A stretch of 64,000 bases of DNA, taken from the NCBI GenBank assembly GCA_024123915.1, contig CP099650.1, forward strand, positions 5,704,001 to 5,768,000. The letters run 5' to 3'. The DNA is from Oxalobacteraceae bacterium OTU3CAMAD1 (GTDB taxonomy: Bacteria; Pseudomonadota; Gammaproteobacteria; Burkholderiales; Burkholderiaceae_D). Position numbers and translations under genes: made by a program. The first letter of the stretch is position 1. Each line of letters starts with the position of its first letter. Of the stretch, positions 8,366 to 16,783 are shown piece by piece. The notes below the pieces were generated by a model. It had not been told where the DNA came from. It did no database searches and saw nothing but the letters and a program-made list of their open reading frames with translations.

Positions 8366-9979
8366 TCAGATGCCGTGCTTGGCCTTGATGACTTCGGCCG
8401 CCCGCTCGCCGATGACGACACAGGGCGCCATCGTGTTGCCCGTGGTGATGTGCGGCATGATCGAGGCGTCGGCGATGCGCAGATTGCCGACGCCGTAGAC
8501 CTGCAAATTTCCGTTCACCACCGACATCGCATCGCGTCCCATCTTGGCGGTACACGACTGGTGCCAATAGGTGACCGCGCCGTTGCGGATGTAGGCTTGC
8601 ATTTCTTCGCGGCCCAGCTTGCCCGGCATGCTCTCTCCCTTGACGAGCTGTGCAAACGCGCTGGCGTTGCCCAGCTCGCGGCACATCTGGACGCTGGCGA
8701 CGGCCGCCTTCATGTCGTCCGGATCGGACAGAGTGTTGGCGCGGATGATCATCGCATCGTGCGCATTCGGTCCCGACAGCAGCAGCTCGCCACGGCTCTT
8801 CGGATGGGCCAGGCCGGCGAACATGGTCCAGCCATGGGCGGGTACGCCGCGCGCCGCGTTCTCCGCGCTCGGCACGGGAAACTCGACCTGGCAATGCAGC
8901 ATGTCGGGCGCGTCGAGCTTGGCATCGCTCTTCCAGTACAGCGTCGCTTCGGAACCGCCATTGCCCACCTGCTGCGGCTGCGCATACTCCCAAATGCAGC
9001 CGAAGGATACGTGGTCCTGATGGTTCTGGCCGACACCAGGCAGGTGCTGGCGCACGGCGATGCCGTGGCGTTTCAGTTCATGTTCAGGGCCGATGCCGGA
9101 TTGCATCAATACCTTGGGTGTGTTGACCGCGCCCAGGGACAGGATCACTTCCCGCGTGGCGCCGAACAAGCGCTTGTGGCCATCGACGATGACCTCGACA
9201 CCGGTCACCTCGCTGCCCTCGAACGTGAGCCGCGACACCAGCGCGCCGGTGAGCACCGTCAGGTTGGGCTGCGCCATCTTCTGGTACGTGTACGAGCGGA
9301 AGACGGAGAGCCGCTTGCCGTCACGGATACGCAGATCGTTGATCGCGGCGCCGCCGTCGCCTTCCATCATCGCGCCGTTGGGGCTGTCGAAGGTAGGAAT
9401 GCCGAGCGAGCGCGCCGCCTCTAGCATCAGCGTTGCCGCTGGCTGGGGTTGGTGGGCGGGCGCGACGTAGACCGGACCGCCCTGCCCGCGCCGCTCAGGA
9501 TCGGCCGGACCGTGCCAGTCCTCGATGCGGCGGTAGATCTTCAGTACCGATTCGTAGTTCCAGGCGTCGTCGCCGGCCTCGGCGGCGAAGTGGTTCCAGT
9601 CGCTGCGGTGCCCGCGCGCCCACAGCATGACATTGATGCTCGAGCCGCCGCCCAGCACTTTGCCCATGTTCATCGGAATCGACCGTCCGTTGAGGTGCGC
9701 GTTCGGCTCCGCCATGAAGCCCCAGTCGCGCTCCGAACCCAGGTTGAGCGGCCATTGCGCCGGATCGATGACGCTGTCGACTTCGTCGCTGCCGCCTGCC
9801 TCCAGCAACAGCACGTTGACCGCGGGATTCTCGGCCAGCCGCGCGGCGACGACCGAGCCCGACGAGCCCGCACCGCAGACAATAAAGTCGTAGTGGGTTT
9901 TGAGCGCAGCGTTGAGCGTGGATTGGTTGCGGAGCACCGCTAGTGCGAAATCGACTTCGGTGGATGCAGAACTGTTCAT
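8366..9979 (-). CDS. GMC-family oxidoreductase (choline dehydrogenase-like)
   Basis: A 537-residue FAD-dependent alcohol oxidoreductase. The Rossmann dinucleotide motif is FIVCGAGSSGSVVAARLAE near residues 30-48, followed by LLLEAGG and the GMC signature region GKVLGGGSSINVMLWARG. The C-terminus contains YWHQSCTAKMG and NTMAPCVVIGERAAEVI, with the family's active-site His and Asn. No signal peptide is seen. ATG 9979 is preferred; a TTG four codons upstream (9991) is also open. It lies 65 bases downstream of an SDR gene on the same strand. Substrate unknown. Confidence 0.88.
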   Translation of the reverse strand: MNSSASTEVDFALAVLRNQSTLNAALKTHYDFIVCGAGSSGSVVAARLAENPAVNVLLLEAGGSDEVDSVIDPAQWPLNLGSERDWGFMAEPNAHLNGRSIPMNMGKVLGGGSSINVMLWARGHRSDWNHFAAEAGDDAWNYESVLKIYRRIEDWHGPADPERRGQGGPVYVAPAHQPQPAATLMLEAARSLGIPTFDSPNGAMMEGDGGAAINDLRIRDGKRLSVFRSYTYQKMAQPNLTVLTGALVSRLTFEGSEVTGVEVIVDGHKRLFGATREVILSLGAVNTPKVLMQSGIGPEHELKRHGIAVRQHLPGVGQNHQDHVSFGCIWEYAQPQQVGNGGSEATLYWKSDAKLDAPDMLHCQVEFPVPSAENAARGVPAHGWTMFAGLAHPKSRGELLLSGPNAHDAMIIRANTLSDPDDMKAAVASVQMCRELGNASAFAQLVKGESMPGKLGREEMQAYIRNGAVTYWHQSCTAKMGRDAMSVVNGNLQVYGVGNLRIADASIMPHITTGNTMAPCVVIGERAAEVIKAKHGI

Positions 9980-10043
9980 GGTGGAATTCAATGGTTAAGT
10001 GAAAGATGCCGCCCTAACCGAGCGACGGCGCGTGTAAAAGCTA

Positions 10044-10823
10044 CTAGACCGTCGGCGTCGTTCCGCCGTCGATGACGAATTCGGCGCCATGGACCGACGC
10101 TGCCAGCGGCGACAGAAGGAACGCGATCAACTCCGCGACCTCGTGCGGCCTGCCGGGGCGGCCGATGGGTATGCCACCCAGCGACGACATGAGCTCCTCC
10201 CTCGCCTGGTCCTCTGTGCCTTGCCTGTGCGCCGCCATGCGCGTGATCAGGGCTTGCGCGGCGGTGGTTTCAATGAAGCCGGGCGAGACGCTGTTGACGC
10301 GGATTCCGCGCTGGCCGAATTCGTTGGCCAGCGATTTGCTGTAGTTGGCAAGGGCGGCCTTGGCGGCGGCGTACGCCACGGTCGATTCGAACAACGGCAG
10401 CCGCCGCTGGATCGACGTGATGTGGACGATGGCGCCGGCGCGCCGTTCCAGCATGGCCGGAAGGAAGGCGCGGTCGAGCCGCACGGCCGCCATCAGGTTG
10501 ACCTGGAGCGCGGCGTCCCACATGTCGTCAGTCAGCGCCAGCGCGCCGCCGCTGGGCGCCGACGAGCCGCCCACATTGTTGACGAGGAAATCGAGGTGGC
10601 CGAACTCGCGCTTGACGCTGTCGGCGACGTGAGCAGCACCTTCGGCGCTGGAGACGTCCGCCTCAAGGTAGCGGACCCCGGCCAAAGGCTCCTGCGGCAA
10701 GTGGCGCGCCGGGGCGATGACTGTCGCGCCTCCCTCCACCAGTTTGCGGACGATGGCCTCCCCCATCCCCTTGGTGCCGCCGGTAACCAGCGCGTGCTTG
10801 CCTTCGAAGAGATAGCGGTTCAT
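10044..10823 (-). CDS. SDR-family oxidoreductase
   Basis: A 259-residue classical short-chain dehydrogenase. The cofactor motif TGGTKGMG occupies residues 14-21, NNVGG follows near 82-86, and the catalytic set is N109, S137, Y151 and K155 (YAAAK). All key residues are present, so it is probably an active NAD(P)-dependent oxidoreductase. The start MNRYLFEG overlaps the stop of the upstream NTF2-like gene by four bases (ATGA), indicating translational coupling. An in-frame upstream extension exists only as a shadow of that gene. Substrate unknown. Confidence 0.9.
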   Translation of the reverse strand: MNRYLFEGKHALVTGGTKGMGEAIVRKLVEGGATVIAPARHLPQEPLAGVRYLEADVSSAEGAAHVADSVKREFGHLDFLVNNVGGSSAPSGGALALTDDMWDAALQVNLMAAVRLDRAFLPAMLERRAGAIVHITSIQRRLPLFESTVAYAAAKAALANYSKSLANEFGQRGIRVNSVSPGFIETTAAQALITRMAAHRQGTEDQAREELMSSLGGIPIGRPGRPHEVAELIAFLLSPLAASVHGAEFVIDGGTTPTV

Positions 10824-11146
10824 GGCTTGATCTCCAGCGACTGGATGCTTCCGGAGCGCAGCAGGAAGTTGAAATTCAGGGTGACGGGGCTGCCTGGAAA
10901 GTTGCCCCGGACGATCGCCCGCAGGATGTGACGGCCATCGGATTCCTCCAGGCCGGCCGGTTCGATCGTGGCCCGGTATTTCTCGCCGGTCTCGGCGACC
11001 CATGCGGCGATTTCTTCACGGCCGTGGAGGGTGCTGCCCTCGTCATGGACGGTGGCGTCGGCGTGGAAGCACGCGGCGGCGCGCTGGGGCGCCTGCGCGT
11101 TGGCGGCCTCGATGTACTCGTTTATGGTTTGCGGCAATTTGTTCAT
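10820..11146 (-). CDS. NTF2-like (SnoaL-type) protein
   Basis: A 108-residue protein with the cone-like NTF2 fold pattern: INEYIEAANAQAPQRAAACFHADATVHDEGSTLHGREEIAAWV, typical of SnoaL-like polyketide cyclase relatives. Such proteins may be small isomerases or binding proteins. It is the first gene of the leftward NTF2-SDR-GMC set, coupled to the SDR gene by a four-base overlap, and lies 103 bases from the divergent LysR gene, which probably controls the operon. An AGGAG-like site precedes the ATG. Confidence 0.85.
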   Translation of the reverse strand: MNKLPQTINEYIEAANAQAPQRAAACFHADATVHDEGSTLHGREEIAAWVAETGEKYRATIEPAGLEESDGRHILRAIVRGNFPGSPVTLNFNFLLRSGSIQSLEIKP

Positions 11147-11249
11147 GTCATTCTCCTAAAAGTGTGAAGCCAGTGTATATTCGCGCATCATGAAGAAAAA
11201 GGACCCCAATGGACATGCGCTATGAACCAATGGTTCAAAATCGGCCGCA

Positions 11250-12170
11250 ATGAGTTCGCTCGATTTGATTCGGCTCTTCCTCGCGGTGGCGGACGAACGT
11301 AGCTTCACGCAGGCGGCCAGGCGGTTGAACATCACACCGACGGCGGTGAGCAAAGGCGTGCGCGCGCTTGAGAAAAAGCACGGCGTGCCGCTGTTCGTCA
11401 GGACCACCCGCAGCGTCTCGCTGACCGATGCCGGAACGGGCCTGCTGGCCGCGCTCAAGCCTGCGGTCGGCCAGATCGATGAGGCCTTCGACGAGTTGTC
11501 GCGCTTCCAGAGCCGACCGTCGGGCCATTTGCGGCTCACCGCCCCGCGCGCCTTCGGGTTCCTCGTCGCCCGGTTCCTGGTGCCGCGCATGCGCGCCGCC
11601 TACCCCGACATCACCTTCGACCTGTCGCTCGACGACGGCCTGGTCGACCTGGTGACGGCGGGCTACGACGCCGGCATCCGGCTCGGGCAGGCGATCGCGC
11701 AGGACATGGTGGCCATCAAACTTAGCCGGCCGCTGTCGTGGTCGCTCGTGTCGTCGCCCAGCTACTTCAAGCGATGCGGCACTCCCGAGCGGCCACGAGA
11801 TCTGCTGGCGCATCAAACGCTGCGCTATCGATTCTCCACCTCCAGCCGCTTGCCGCCGTGGCGCTTGACCGGCGACGACGGCGAACTGCTGCTCGACACC
11901 GACGCGGCCCTGACCGCCAACGATACGCAAATGCTTGCCGAGTGGGCACGCCAGGGCATGGGCATCGCCTACCTGCCCGACCTTGAAATCGACGAGGACG
12001 TGCGGCGTGGACGACTGGTACGGGTGTTGACGGAATTCGTGCCCGAAACATCGGGACTGTTCCTCTACTTCCCCATGCGCACCCAGAACCAGCCCAAGAT
12101 GCGCGCGCTGATCGAGCAGGTGTCCCGGCTTGCCGACGAAGGCGCGCTGGATGTCAGCTGCGCGCGCTAG
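11250..12170 (+). CDS. LysR-family transcriptional regulator
   Basis: A 306-residue LysR regulator. The N-terminal winged HTH is MSSLDLIRLFLAVADERSFT followed by QAARRLNITPTAVSKGVRALEKKHGVPLFVRTTRSVSLTDAG. The C-terminal effector-binding domain includes HLRLTAPRAFGFLVARFLVP and DDGLVDLVTAGYDAGIRLG, typical of the CrgA/YafC group. It is divergent from the NTF2-SDR-GMC operon with a 103-base shared upstream region, the usual arrangement for a LysR gene and its target. Confidence 0.92.
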   Translation: MSSLDLIRLFLAVADERSFTQAARRLNITPTAVSKGVRALEKKHGVPLFVRTTRSVSLTDAGTGLLAALKPAVGQIDEAFDELSRFQSRPSGHLRLTAPRAFGFLVARFLVPRMRAAYPDITFDLSLDDGLVDLVTAGYDAGIRLGQAIAQDMVAIKLSRPLSWSLVSSPSYFKRCGTPERPRDLLAHQTLRYRFSTSSRLPPWRLTGDDGELLLDTDAALTANDTQMLAEWARQGMGIAYLPDLEIDEDVRRGRLVRVLTEFVPETSGLFLYFPMRTQNQPKMRALIEQVSRLADEGALDVSCAR

Positions 12171-12180
12171 CGGCGACTGC

Positions 12181-12960
12181 TTACTTGGTCGCCGCGACGG
12201 CGTCGAGGATCACCTTCGCCACCTCGGCGGGACGCGACTGCTGTGGCACATGGCTGGCCGCCAGCTCGGTGGTCTTGGCGCCGATCTTCTTGGCCATCGC
12301 GTGCTGCAAGCCTGGATCGATCATGCGGTCGCGCGCGCTGACGATGAACCACGACGGTTTGCTGGTCCACGCGGCGGCGGTCACCTTGTCGGCGAAGGCC
12401 TTGGCCTGGATCGGGCCCTGGGTCGCGGTCATGACGGCGGCCTGGGCCGGCGTTACATCCTGGGCGAAGTCTTCGCGCATCGCAGCTTCCGGCAAGCTCA
12501 GGAAGCCTTCGCCATCGGCGACGAAGCGTTTGGTGCCAGGGGCTGCGGGATAGCCTTCGCCGGTTTCAGCGGTCGACTTGCCGGCGTCGGGCGCGAAGGC
12601 GGCGACGTACACCAGGCTGCGCACCTTGTCGTGCTGGCCCGCGTCGGTGATGACCGTACCGCCCCACGAATGGCCCACCAACACGACTTTGCCCGGCTGG
12701 GCGGCTATGGCGCGGCGCGTTGCGGCAACGTCGTCGGCCAGCGAGGTGAGCGGGTTCTGGACGGCGGTGACTTTGATCCCTTTGGCCTGCAGCAGCGGGA
12801 TCACCTTGGCCCAGTCGGAACCGTCGGCGAAGGCGCCGTGCACGATGACGACGGAGGGCTTGGCGCTGGTATCGCCGGCGGCCGCGCTGGCTTGGGTGCC
12901 CGTTGCGGCGAAGGCGGTTGCGATGGCGAGCAGGCGCAGCGAGGTTTTGATGGTGGTCAT
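12181..12960 (-). CDS. Exported alpha/beta hydrolase
   Basis: A 259-residue alpha/beta-fold hydrolase with a signal peptide (MTTIKTSLRLLAIATAFAAT, then GTQASA). VVIVHGAFADGSDW gives the oxyanion-hole region. GHSWGG has the nucleophile at S98. ASHVPQQSRP provides a late His. The sequence matches the group of small periplasmic or secreted esterase-like proteins often found in soil proteobacteria. It converges with the LysR gene (10-base gap), so the two are not co-transcribed. Substrate unknown. Confidence 0.87.
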   Translation of the reverse strand: MTTIKTSLRLLAIATAFAATGTQASAAAGDTSAKPSVVIVHGAFADGSDWAKVIPLLQAKGIKVTAVQNPLTSLADDVAATRRAIAAQPGKVVLVGHSWGGTVITDAGQHDKVRSLVYVAAFAPDAGKSTAETGEGYPAAPGTKRFVADGEGFLSLPEAAMREDFAQDVTPAQAAVMTATQGPIQAKAFADKVTAAAWTSKPSWFIVSARDRMIDPGLQHAMAKKIGAKTTELAASHVPQQSRPAEVAKVILDAVAATK

Positions 12961-13088
12961 GGCATTCTCCGTCTGGTGTGTTGGATAAGTGAGACCAGTG
13001 TAGGGAGAATGTTGGTAAGGCGGTATCGGGTGAATGGCCTATGCCGGGCAATCGCTTTGTGTTTCTATCAAGCGCTGCCAGTTAACGG

Positions 13089-13463
13089 TTACGTCTGATC
13101 ACCAGCTTGCAGTGGACATGGCGCCATCTCCTGCCCTAGCCGGCGCGCCAGTTCGCCGCGCAACGACTGCAAACCGTCGATGCGCTGGTCGATATCGGCC
13201 AGCTTGCGTTCCAGTGCGACGCGCAGTTGCCCTGCCGACGCGTCGGGCGCGGCCAGCAATGGCAGGTCGGCCTCGATCTCGGCCAGAGTAAAGCCCAGCG
13301 ACTGCGCCAACCGAAGGTAGCGCAGCAATTCCACCGCCTCGGGTGGATAGTCGCGGTAGCCATTGGGACTGCGCCGCGCGCGCAGCAGGCCGCGCTTCTC
13401 GTAAAAGCGCAGGGTGTCGCGGCTCAGGCCGGTGGCGTTTGCTATCTCTCCGATTTGCATCAA
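13089..13463 (-). CDS. MerR-family transcriptional regulator
   Basis: A 124-residue MerR-type regulator: MMQIGEIANATGLSRDTLRF followed by YEKRGLLRARRSPNGYRDYP is the N-terminal winged HTH, then a coiled-coil dimerisation helix from about residue 75 to 110. There is one cysteine near the C-terminus (APCPLQ), so the metal-binding Cys pair of MerR/CadR/ZntR is absent and an organic or redox signal is more likely. It is divergent from a small membrane-protein gene at 13546. A MerR-style promoter dyad lies between them. Confidence 0.88.
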   Translation of the reverse strand: MMQIGEIANATGLSRDTLRFYEKRGLLRARRSPNGYRDYPPEAVELLRYLRLAQSLGFTLAEIEADLPLLAAPDASAGQLRVALERKLADIDQRIDGLQSLRGELARRLGQEMAPCPLQAGDQT

Positions 13464-13480
13464 CTTCCCCTCATCGTCAC

Positions 13481-13512
13481 TTGACCTTTGAGTGTACTCC
13501 AGGCTTTAGCAT
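13481..13512 (+). promoter_or_regulatory. MerR-type promoter with long spacer and dyad
   Basis: TTGACC at 13481-13486 and TAGCAT at 13507-13512 are separated by 20 bases, the over-long spacer that MerR activators correct by DNA distortion. The spacer contains an imperfect dyad, ACCTTTGAGT-GT-ACTCCAGGCT (13484-13505, 7 of 10 positions paired). It lies between the MerR gene and the membrane-protein gene, reading towards the latter. Confidence 0.6.
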
Positions 13513-13545
13513 GTCACATCGCTAACGACATACCAGGAGAGCCCA

Positions 13546-13992
13546 ATGCATTTCTCGACAAACACTTTTCGCCGCATCGTGCGCGCCAGCGCCGTCTACG
13601 ATCTGATCGTGACGGCACCCTTTGTCACGCCGTGGACGTTCAACCTCGCGCATGAGCAGCTCAGCGCGGTCAATCAGGCGTTGGGCGGTGGTGCTCTGCC
13701 GGCGTTCGCGCCGTTTCACGTGCTGTTCGCCTGTCTGCTGGGTAGCGTGGTGCTAATTTGGTCGGTGCTGCGCATCACCGATCCTCAGCAACGCTTCGGA
13801 CGCTACGACGGCGTGGCCCGTTTTCTATTTACCATCTGGATGTTATGGGCGCTGCAAGCGACCGGCCAACCGCTGCTCTGGCTGTTCATTGTGCCGGAGC
13901 TGCTTTGGGGCGTAGTCCAGTGGTTGCCGGTGCAGCCGGCACGCTCTAACGTCAGACTTCAGTCGGCCCAGCCCGAGCGGCTGGTAACCTGA
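13546..13992 (+). CDS. Small integral membrane protein
   Basis: A 148-residue unknown membrane protein. Hydrophobic segments are visible around residues 17-28, 52-76 (AFAPFHVLFACLLGSVVLIW), 90-104 and 108-124 (PLLWLFIVPELLWGVVQWLP), suggesting about four helices. AGGAGAG precedes the ATG. The MerR-type operator directly upstream and the divergent MerR gene suggest it is the regulator's target, possibly an export or stress membrane protein. I do not recognise a named family. Confidence 0.72.
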   Translation: MHFSTNTFRRIVRASAVYDLIVTAPFVTPWTFNLAHEQLSAVNQALGGGALPAFAPFHVLFACLLGSVVLIWSVLRITDPQQRFGRYDGVARFLFTIWMLWALQATGQPLLWLFIVPELLWGVVQWLPVQPARSNVRLQSAQPERLVT

Positions 13993-14070
13993 ACCCCATG
14001 CTAGCGCGTATTTGCACTCCTGCCAAAAACGCGCCTACAATTGGTATTCATCCACCTCTTAGTCCTTGTC

Positions 14071-14943
14071 ATGGCAAACCCAAGCGCTCTTCCGGAGAAC
14101 CTGATCGACGTGACGAGCGTGAGCCGCACCTGGAATGGCACGGATGTCGTCATCACCGAGTTTATCGGCACGGGCCGGGTGCTGCATCAGCTGGCGCACG
14201 ATGAGCAGTCGCGGCTTGGCATGATGCTGGACGAAGTCGGCGAAGGCCGCGCAGAGCCACGGCTGCGCCGAAATACGCCCTGCCCGATCGACTACAAGCC
14301 GCGTCAACTCCACTTCACACCCGCAGGGATGGAACTGTGGGGATACAGCGACGACGTGCGCTATGCCCGTGACATCAACCTGTGCTTCGATATCGGCGCG
14401 CTGGGCGAGCGCTGCGCCATCGAGGGACGGCACGACCTCCGGAACACGCCACGGCTGCGGTTCACCGACGATGGAACCGGCGCGCTCATCAACTTGCTTG
14501 CCGATGCGGTGCGCGATCCGGATCCGTCCTCGCAGTTGTACGGCGACGCGCTCGTGACCGCGATTGCGATCCGGCTGTTTCGCGGCGACCAGGCGCCCGT
14601 CAAGGGTCCGGCCAAACTGTCGCCATTGCAATTGAGCGATGCGTTGGGCTTCCTGGAAACGAACCTTCCCTCCAGGGTGGAGCTGGCGACGCTGGCGAAC
14701 CTTGCCGGCCTGTCCCAATCCCACTACCACCGGGCCTTCAAGGCCTCCACCGGCCTGGCGCCCTACAAATGGCAGTTGCAGGCGCGCATCGAACGCGCCA
14801 AGGCGCTGCTGCTCGACACTTGTGGTTCGCTCGAAGACGTGGCCGAAGCGACCGGCTTCGCGGACGCCGTCCATTTCGGCCGGACCTTTCGCAAGCTGAC
14901 GGGCGCGACCCCGTCAGCCTGGCGCAGGGATCGCCTCAGCTAG
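14071..14943 (+). CDS. AraC-family transcriptional regulator
   Basis: A 290-residue AraC/XylS regulator. The C-terminal double HTH is clear: ALGFLETNLPSRVELATLAN, LAGLSQSHYHRAFKASTGLA, then YKWQLQARIERAKALLLDT and DVAEATGFADAVHFGRTFRKLTGATPSAWRR. The N-terminal half is the less conserved sensory region. I use the ATG at 14071 (MANPSALPEN); the frame is open from a TTG at 14041, which would add MVFIHLLVLV. It converges with the YcaC-like hydrolase gene and its target cannot be assigned. Confidence 0.9.
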   Translation: MANPSALPENLIDVTSVSRTWNGTDVVITEFIGTGRVLHQLAHDEQSRLGMMLDEVGEGRAEPRLRRNTPCPIDYKPRQLHFTPAGMELWGYSDDVRYARDINLCFDIGALGERCAIEGRHDLRNTPRLRFTDDGTGALINLLADAVRDPDPSSQLYGDALVTAIAIRLFRGDQAPVKGPAKLSPLQLSDALGFLETNLPSRVELATLANLAGLSQSHYHRAFKASTGLAPYKWQLQARIERAKALLLDTCGSLEDVAEATGFADAVHFGRTFRKLTGATPSAWRRDRLS

Positions 14944-14974
14944 GCGGATGCGCCGCGCAGGTCCGGTGCGGCGT

Positions 14975-15613
14975 TCAGGCCCGGGCCGATTGCAGCAGTT
15001 GCAGTTCCCAAGCCAGCGCGACGCCGCTCGCGCCGCCGTGCTCCAGCACGACGCTAGAGAGCTCGGTGGCCGATTCCACGCGCGCCCAGTCACGCTGCCA
15101 CTCGGAGATTACCGCCATCCAGGTGATCGGCACGGCGCCGGCCTGCACCATCCGGCGCACCGCCATGTCGTGCGCTTCGGCCGAGACGCCGCCCGACGCG
15201 TCGGTCACGATGAAGACGTCGTAGCCTTCGCCCAACGCCTGGATCGCCGGCATCGCCAGGCAGATCTCGGTCCACAGCGCCGCCAGGATGAGCTGTTTGC
15301 GGCCGCTCTTTTTCACGAGGTCGGAGACATTGGGGTCTTGCCAGGTGTTGATGAAGGTGCGGTTGATCGGCTTCTGGTCGGGGAACACGTCCTGCAGTCC
15401 CTTGATCAGGTTGCCGCCACGGTCTTCGATCACCGTGGTGAGGATGGTGGGGACGCCGAACACCTTCGCGCCCTTGGCCAGGCCGACGACGTTGTTGACG
15501 ATCATCGTCGGCTCGTGGCTGTGCAGGTTCGCGAATTGGTAAGGCTGGTGGTCGATGAGCACAACGATGCTGTCTTCGGGGCGTAGCAGTGCGGGAAGGC
15601 CGGTCTTGGGCAT
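14975..15613 (-). CDS. Isochorismatase-family (YcaC-like) hydrolase
   Basis: A 212-residue cysteine hydrolase of the isochorismatase superfamily, YcaC subgroup. VVLIDHQPYQFANL places the catalytic Asp at D21, and LAALWTEICLAMPAIQALG places the nucleophilic Cys at C118. The start MPKTGLPALLRPED follows AAGGAG closely; the open frame extends 50 codons further upstream but without a site. YcaC-type enzymes have uncertain natural substrates. Downstream is the convergent AraC gene. Confidence 0.88.
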   Translation of the reverse strand: MPKTGLPALLRPEDSIVVLIDHQPYQFANLHSHEPTMIVNNVVGLAKGAKVFGVPTILTTVIEDRGGNLIKGLQDVFPDQKPINRTFINTWQDPNVSDLVKKSGRKQLILAALWTEICLAMPAIQALGEGYDVFIVTDASGGVSAEAHDMAVRRMVQAGAVPITWMAVISEWQRDWARVESATELSSVVLEHGGASGVALAWELQLLQSARA

Positions 15614-15796
15614 GTGAGACTCCTTGGTGGATGTGGCGTTCGTTCGCCGTTGCGGAAAGACTGAGACAGGCAGCAACGCCGCCTGTCCGTCACGAAAGAT
15701 GGTGCCATCACCGGCCGCTTGTGGCACTGTCCCGCCTTGCGCAGGACAGTCTGAATTGATCACCGGCCCTCACCCGTGCGTACCGCGATCGCCGCG

Positions 15797-16783
15797 TTAC
15801 ACGCTCCCGCACCCCCTCTCATGCGCGCGTAGTTTTATCATCTCGAAATCCTTCGGTGGTGGGTGCAGATCGAGCCGACTCCCTGCCTTGATAACCTGGC
15901 TTGGGGTATTGTGACCGATCAGCCCGGGCAAGCGTTTCGAGACGGCGATCAGCGCCTGAAGATCGATACCGGTGTCATATTCCATCAGCTGCAAGGCATG
16001 AACGATATCTTCCGTGCACACATTACCCGAGGCGCCAGGCGCATACGGGCAGCCACCGATACCGCCCAGCGAGGCGTCGAACCGGTCCGCACCAGCGTCA
16101 ATTCCGGCCAGCACATTTGCCAACCCCATGCCACGGGTATTATGGAAATGCAGGCTGAGCGCAATATCAGGCCATGTGGCACGGAAGCGCCGGGTGAGCG
16201 ATGCCACCTGGCTTGGGTAAGCCATGCCGGTTGTGTCGCACAAGGTGATACCTTTGGCGCCGGCCTCGTCTACGAAGCGCGCGCACCAGTCCATCACCAC
16301 GTCCTCGGGCACGTCTCCCTCGATCGGGCAACCAAAAGCACAGGAGAGCGAAATATTGACGGCCGATGAGGCTGTTCTGGCGAGGCCGGCGACTTCGCTC
16401 AACGCCGCAAACGACTGTTCCCGCGTCATCCGAAGATTCGACAGGTTGTGGCTTTCGCTGGCCGACATAACGAGATTGAGTTCATCGGCGCCGCTTTCAA
16501 TGGCGCGCTCCGCGCCGCGAACGTTTGGCACCAGCGCGCTGTAAATCACGCCTGGAACCCGCTCGATTCCCTGCATCACCTGCTGTGCGTCGCCCAGTGC
16601 CGGAATGGCTTTCGGTGACACGAACGCGGTGACTTCGATCTTGGCCACCCCGGTGCGGGAAAGGCAATTGACCAGTGCGATTTTCTCATCCGTGGGTACG
16701 AACACCGCTTCCGCTTGCAAACCGTCGCGCGTGCCCACTTCCTGCATGTAGATGCGGCGCCCTGCGCCGTTCCAGGCACTCAT
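15797..16783 (-). CDS. Hydroxymethylglutaryl-CoA lyase-like enzyme
   Basis: A 328-residue member of the HMG-CoA lyase family (DRE-TIM metallolyases). MQEVGTRDGLQAE carries the conserved R19-D20. LHFHNTRGMG gives the metal-binding histidines. GGCPYAPGASGNVCTED is the HMGL signature with its catalytic cysteine. It would cleave a 3-hydroxyacyl-CoA such as HMG-CoA into acetyl-CoA and a keto acid. Its start overlaps the CoA-transferase stop by four bases. With the MFS gene upstream this suggests import, CoA activation and cleavage of a branched hydroxydicarboxylate (for example 3-hydroxy-3-methylglutarate); the substrate is inferred. Confidence 0.87.
   Translation of the reverse strand: MSAWNGAGRRIYMQEVGTRDGLQAEAVFVPTDEKIALVNCLSRTGVAKIEVTAFVSPKAIPALGDAQQVMQGIERVPGVIYSALVPNVRGAERAIESGADELNLVMSASESHNLSNLRMTREQSFAALSEVAGLARTASSAVNISLSCAFGCPIEGDVPEDVVMDWCARFVDEAGAKGITLCDTTGMAYPSQVASLTRRFRATWPDIALSLHFHNTRGMGLANVLAGIDAGADRFDASLGGIGGCPYAPGASGNVCTEDIVHALQLMEYDTGIDLQALIAVSKRLPGLIGHNTPSQVIKAGSRLDLHPPPKDFEMIKLRAHERGCGSV

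Noticed and set aside
8331..8993. N-terminal extension of the HD/LuxR regulator
   Set aside because: The extra 221 codons lie antisense-free but within the GMC coding region in another frame and read as low-complexity shadow sequence; the 35-base gap between the genes holds the true start.
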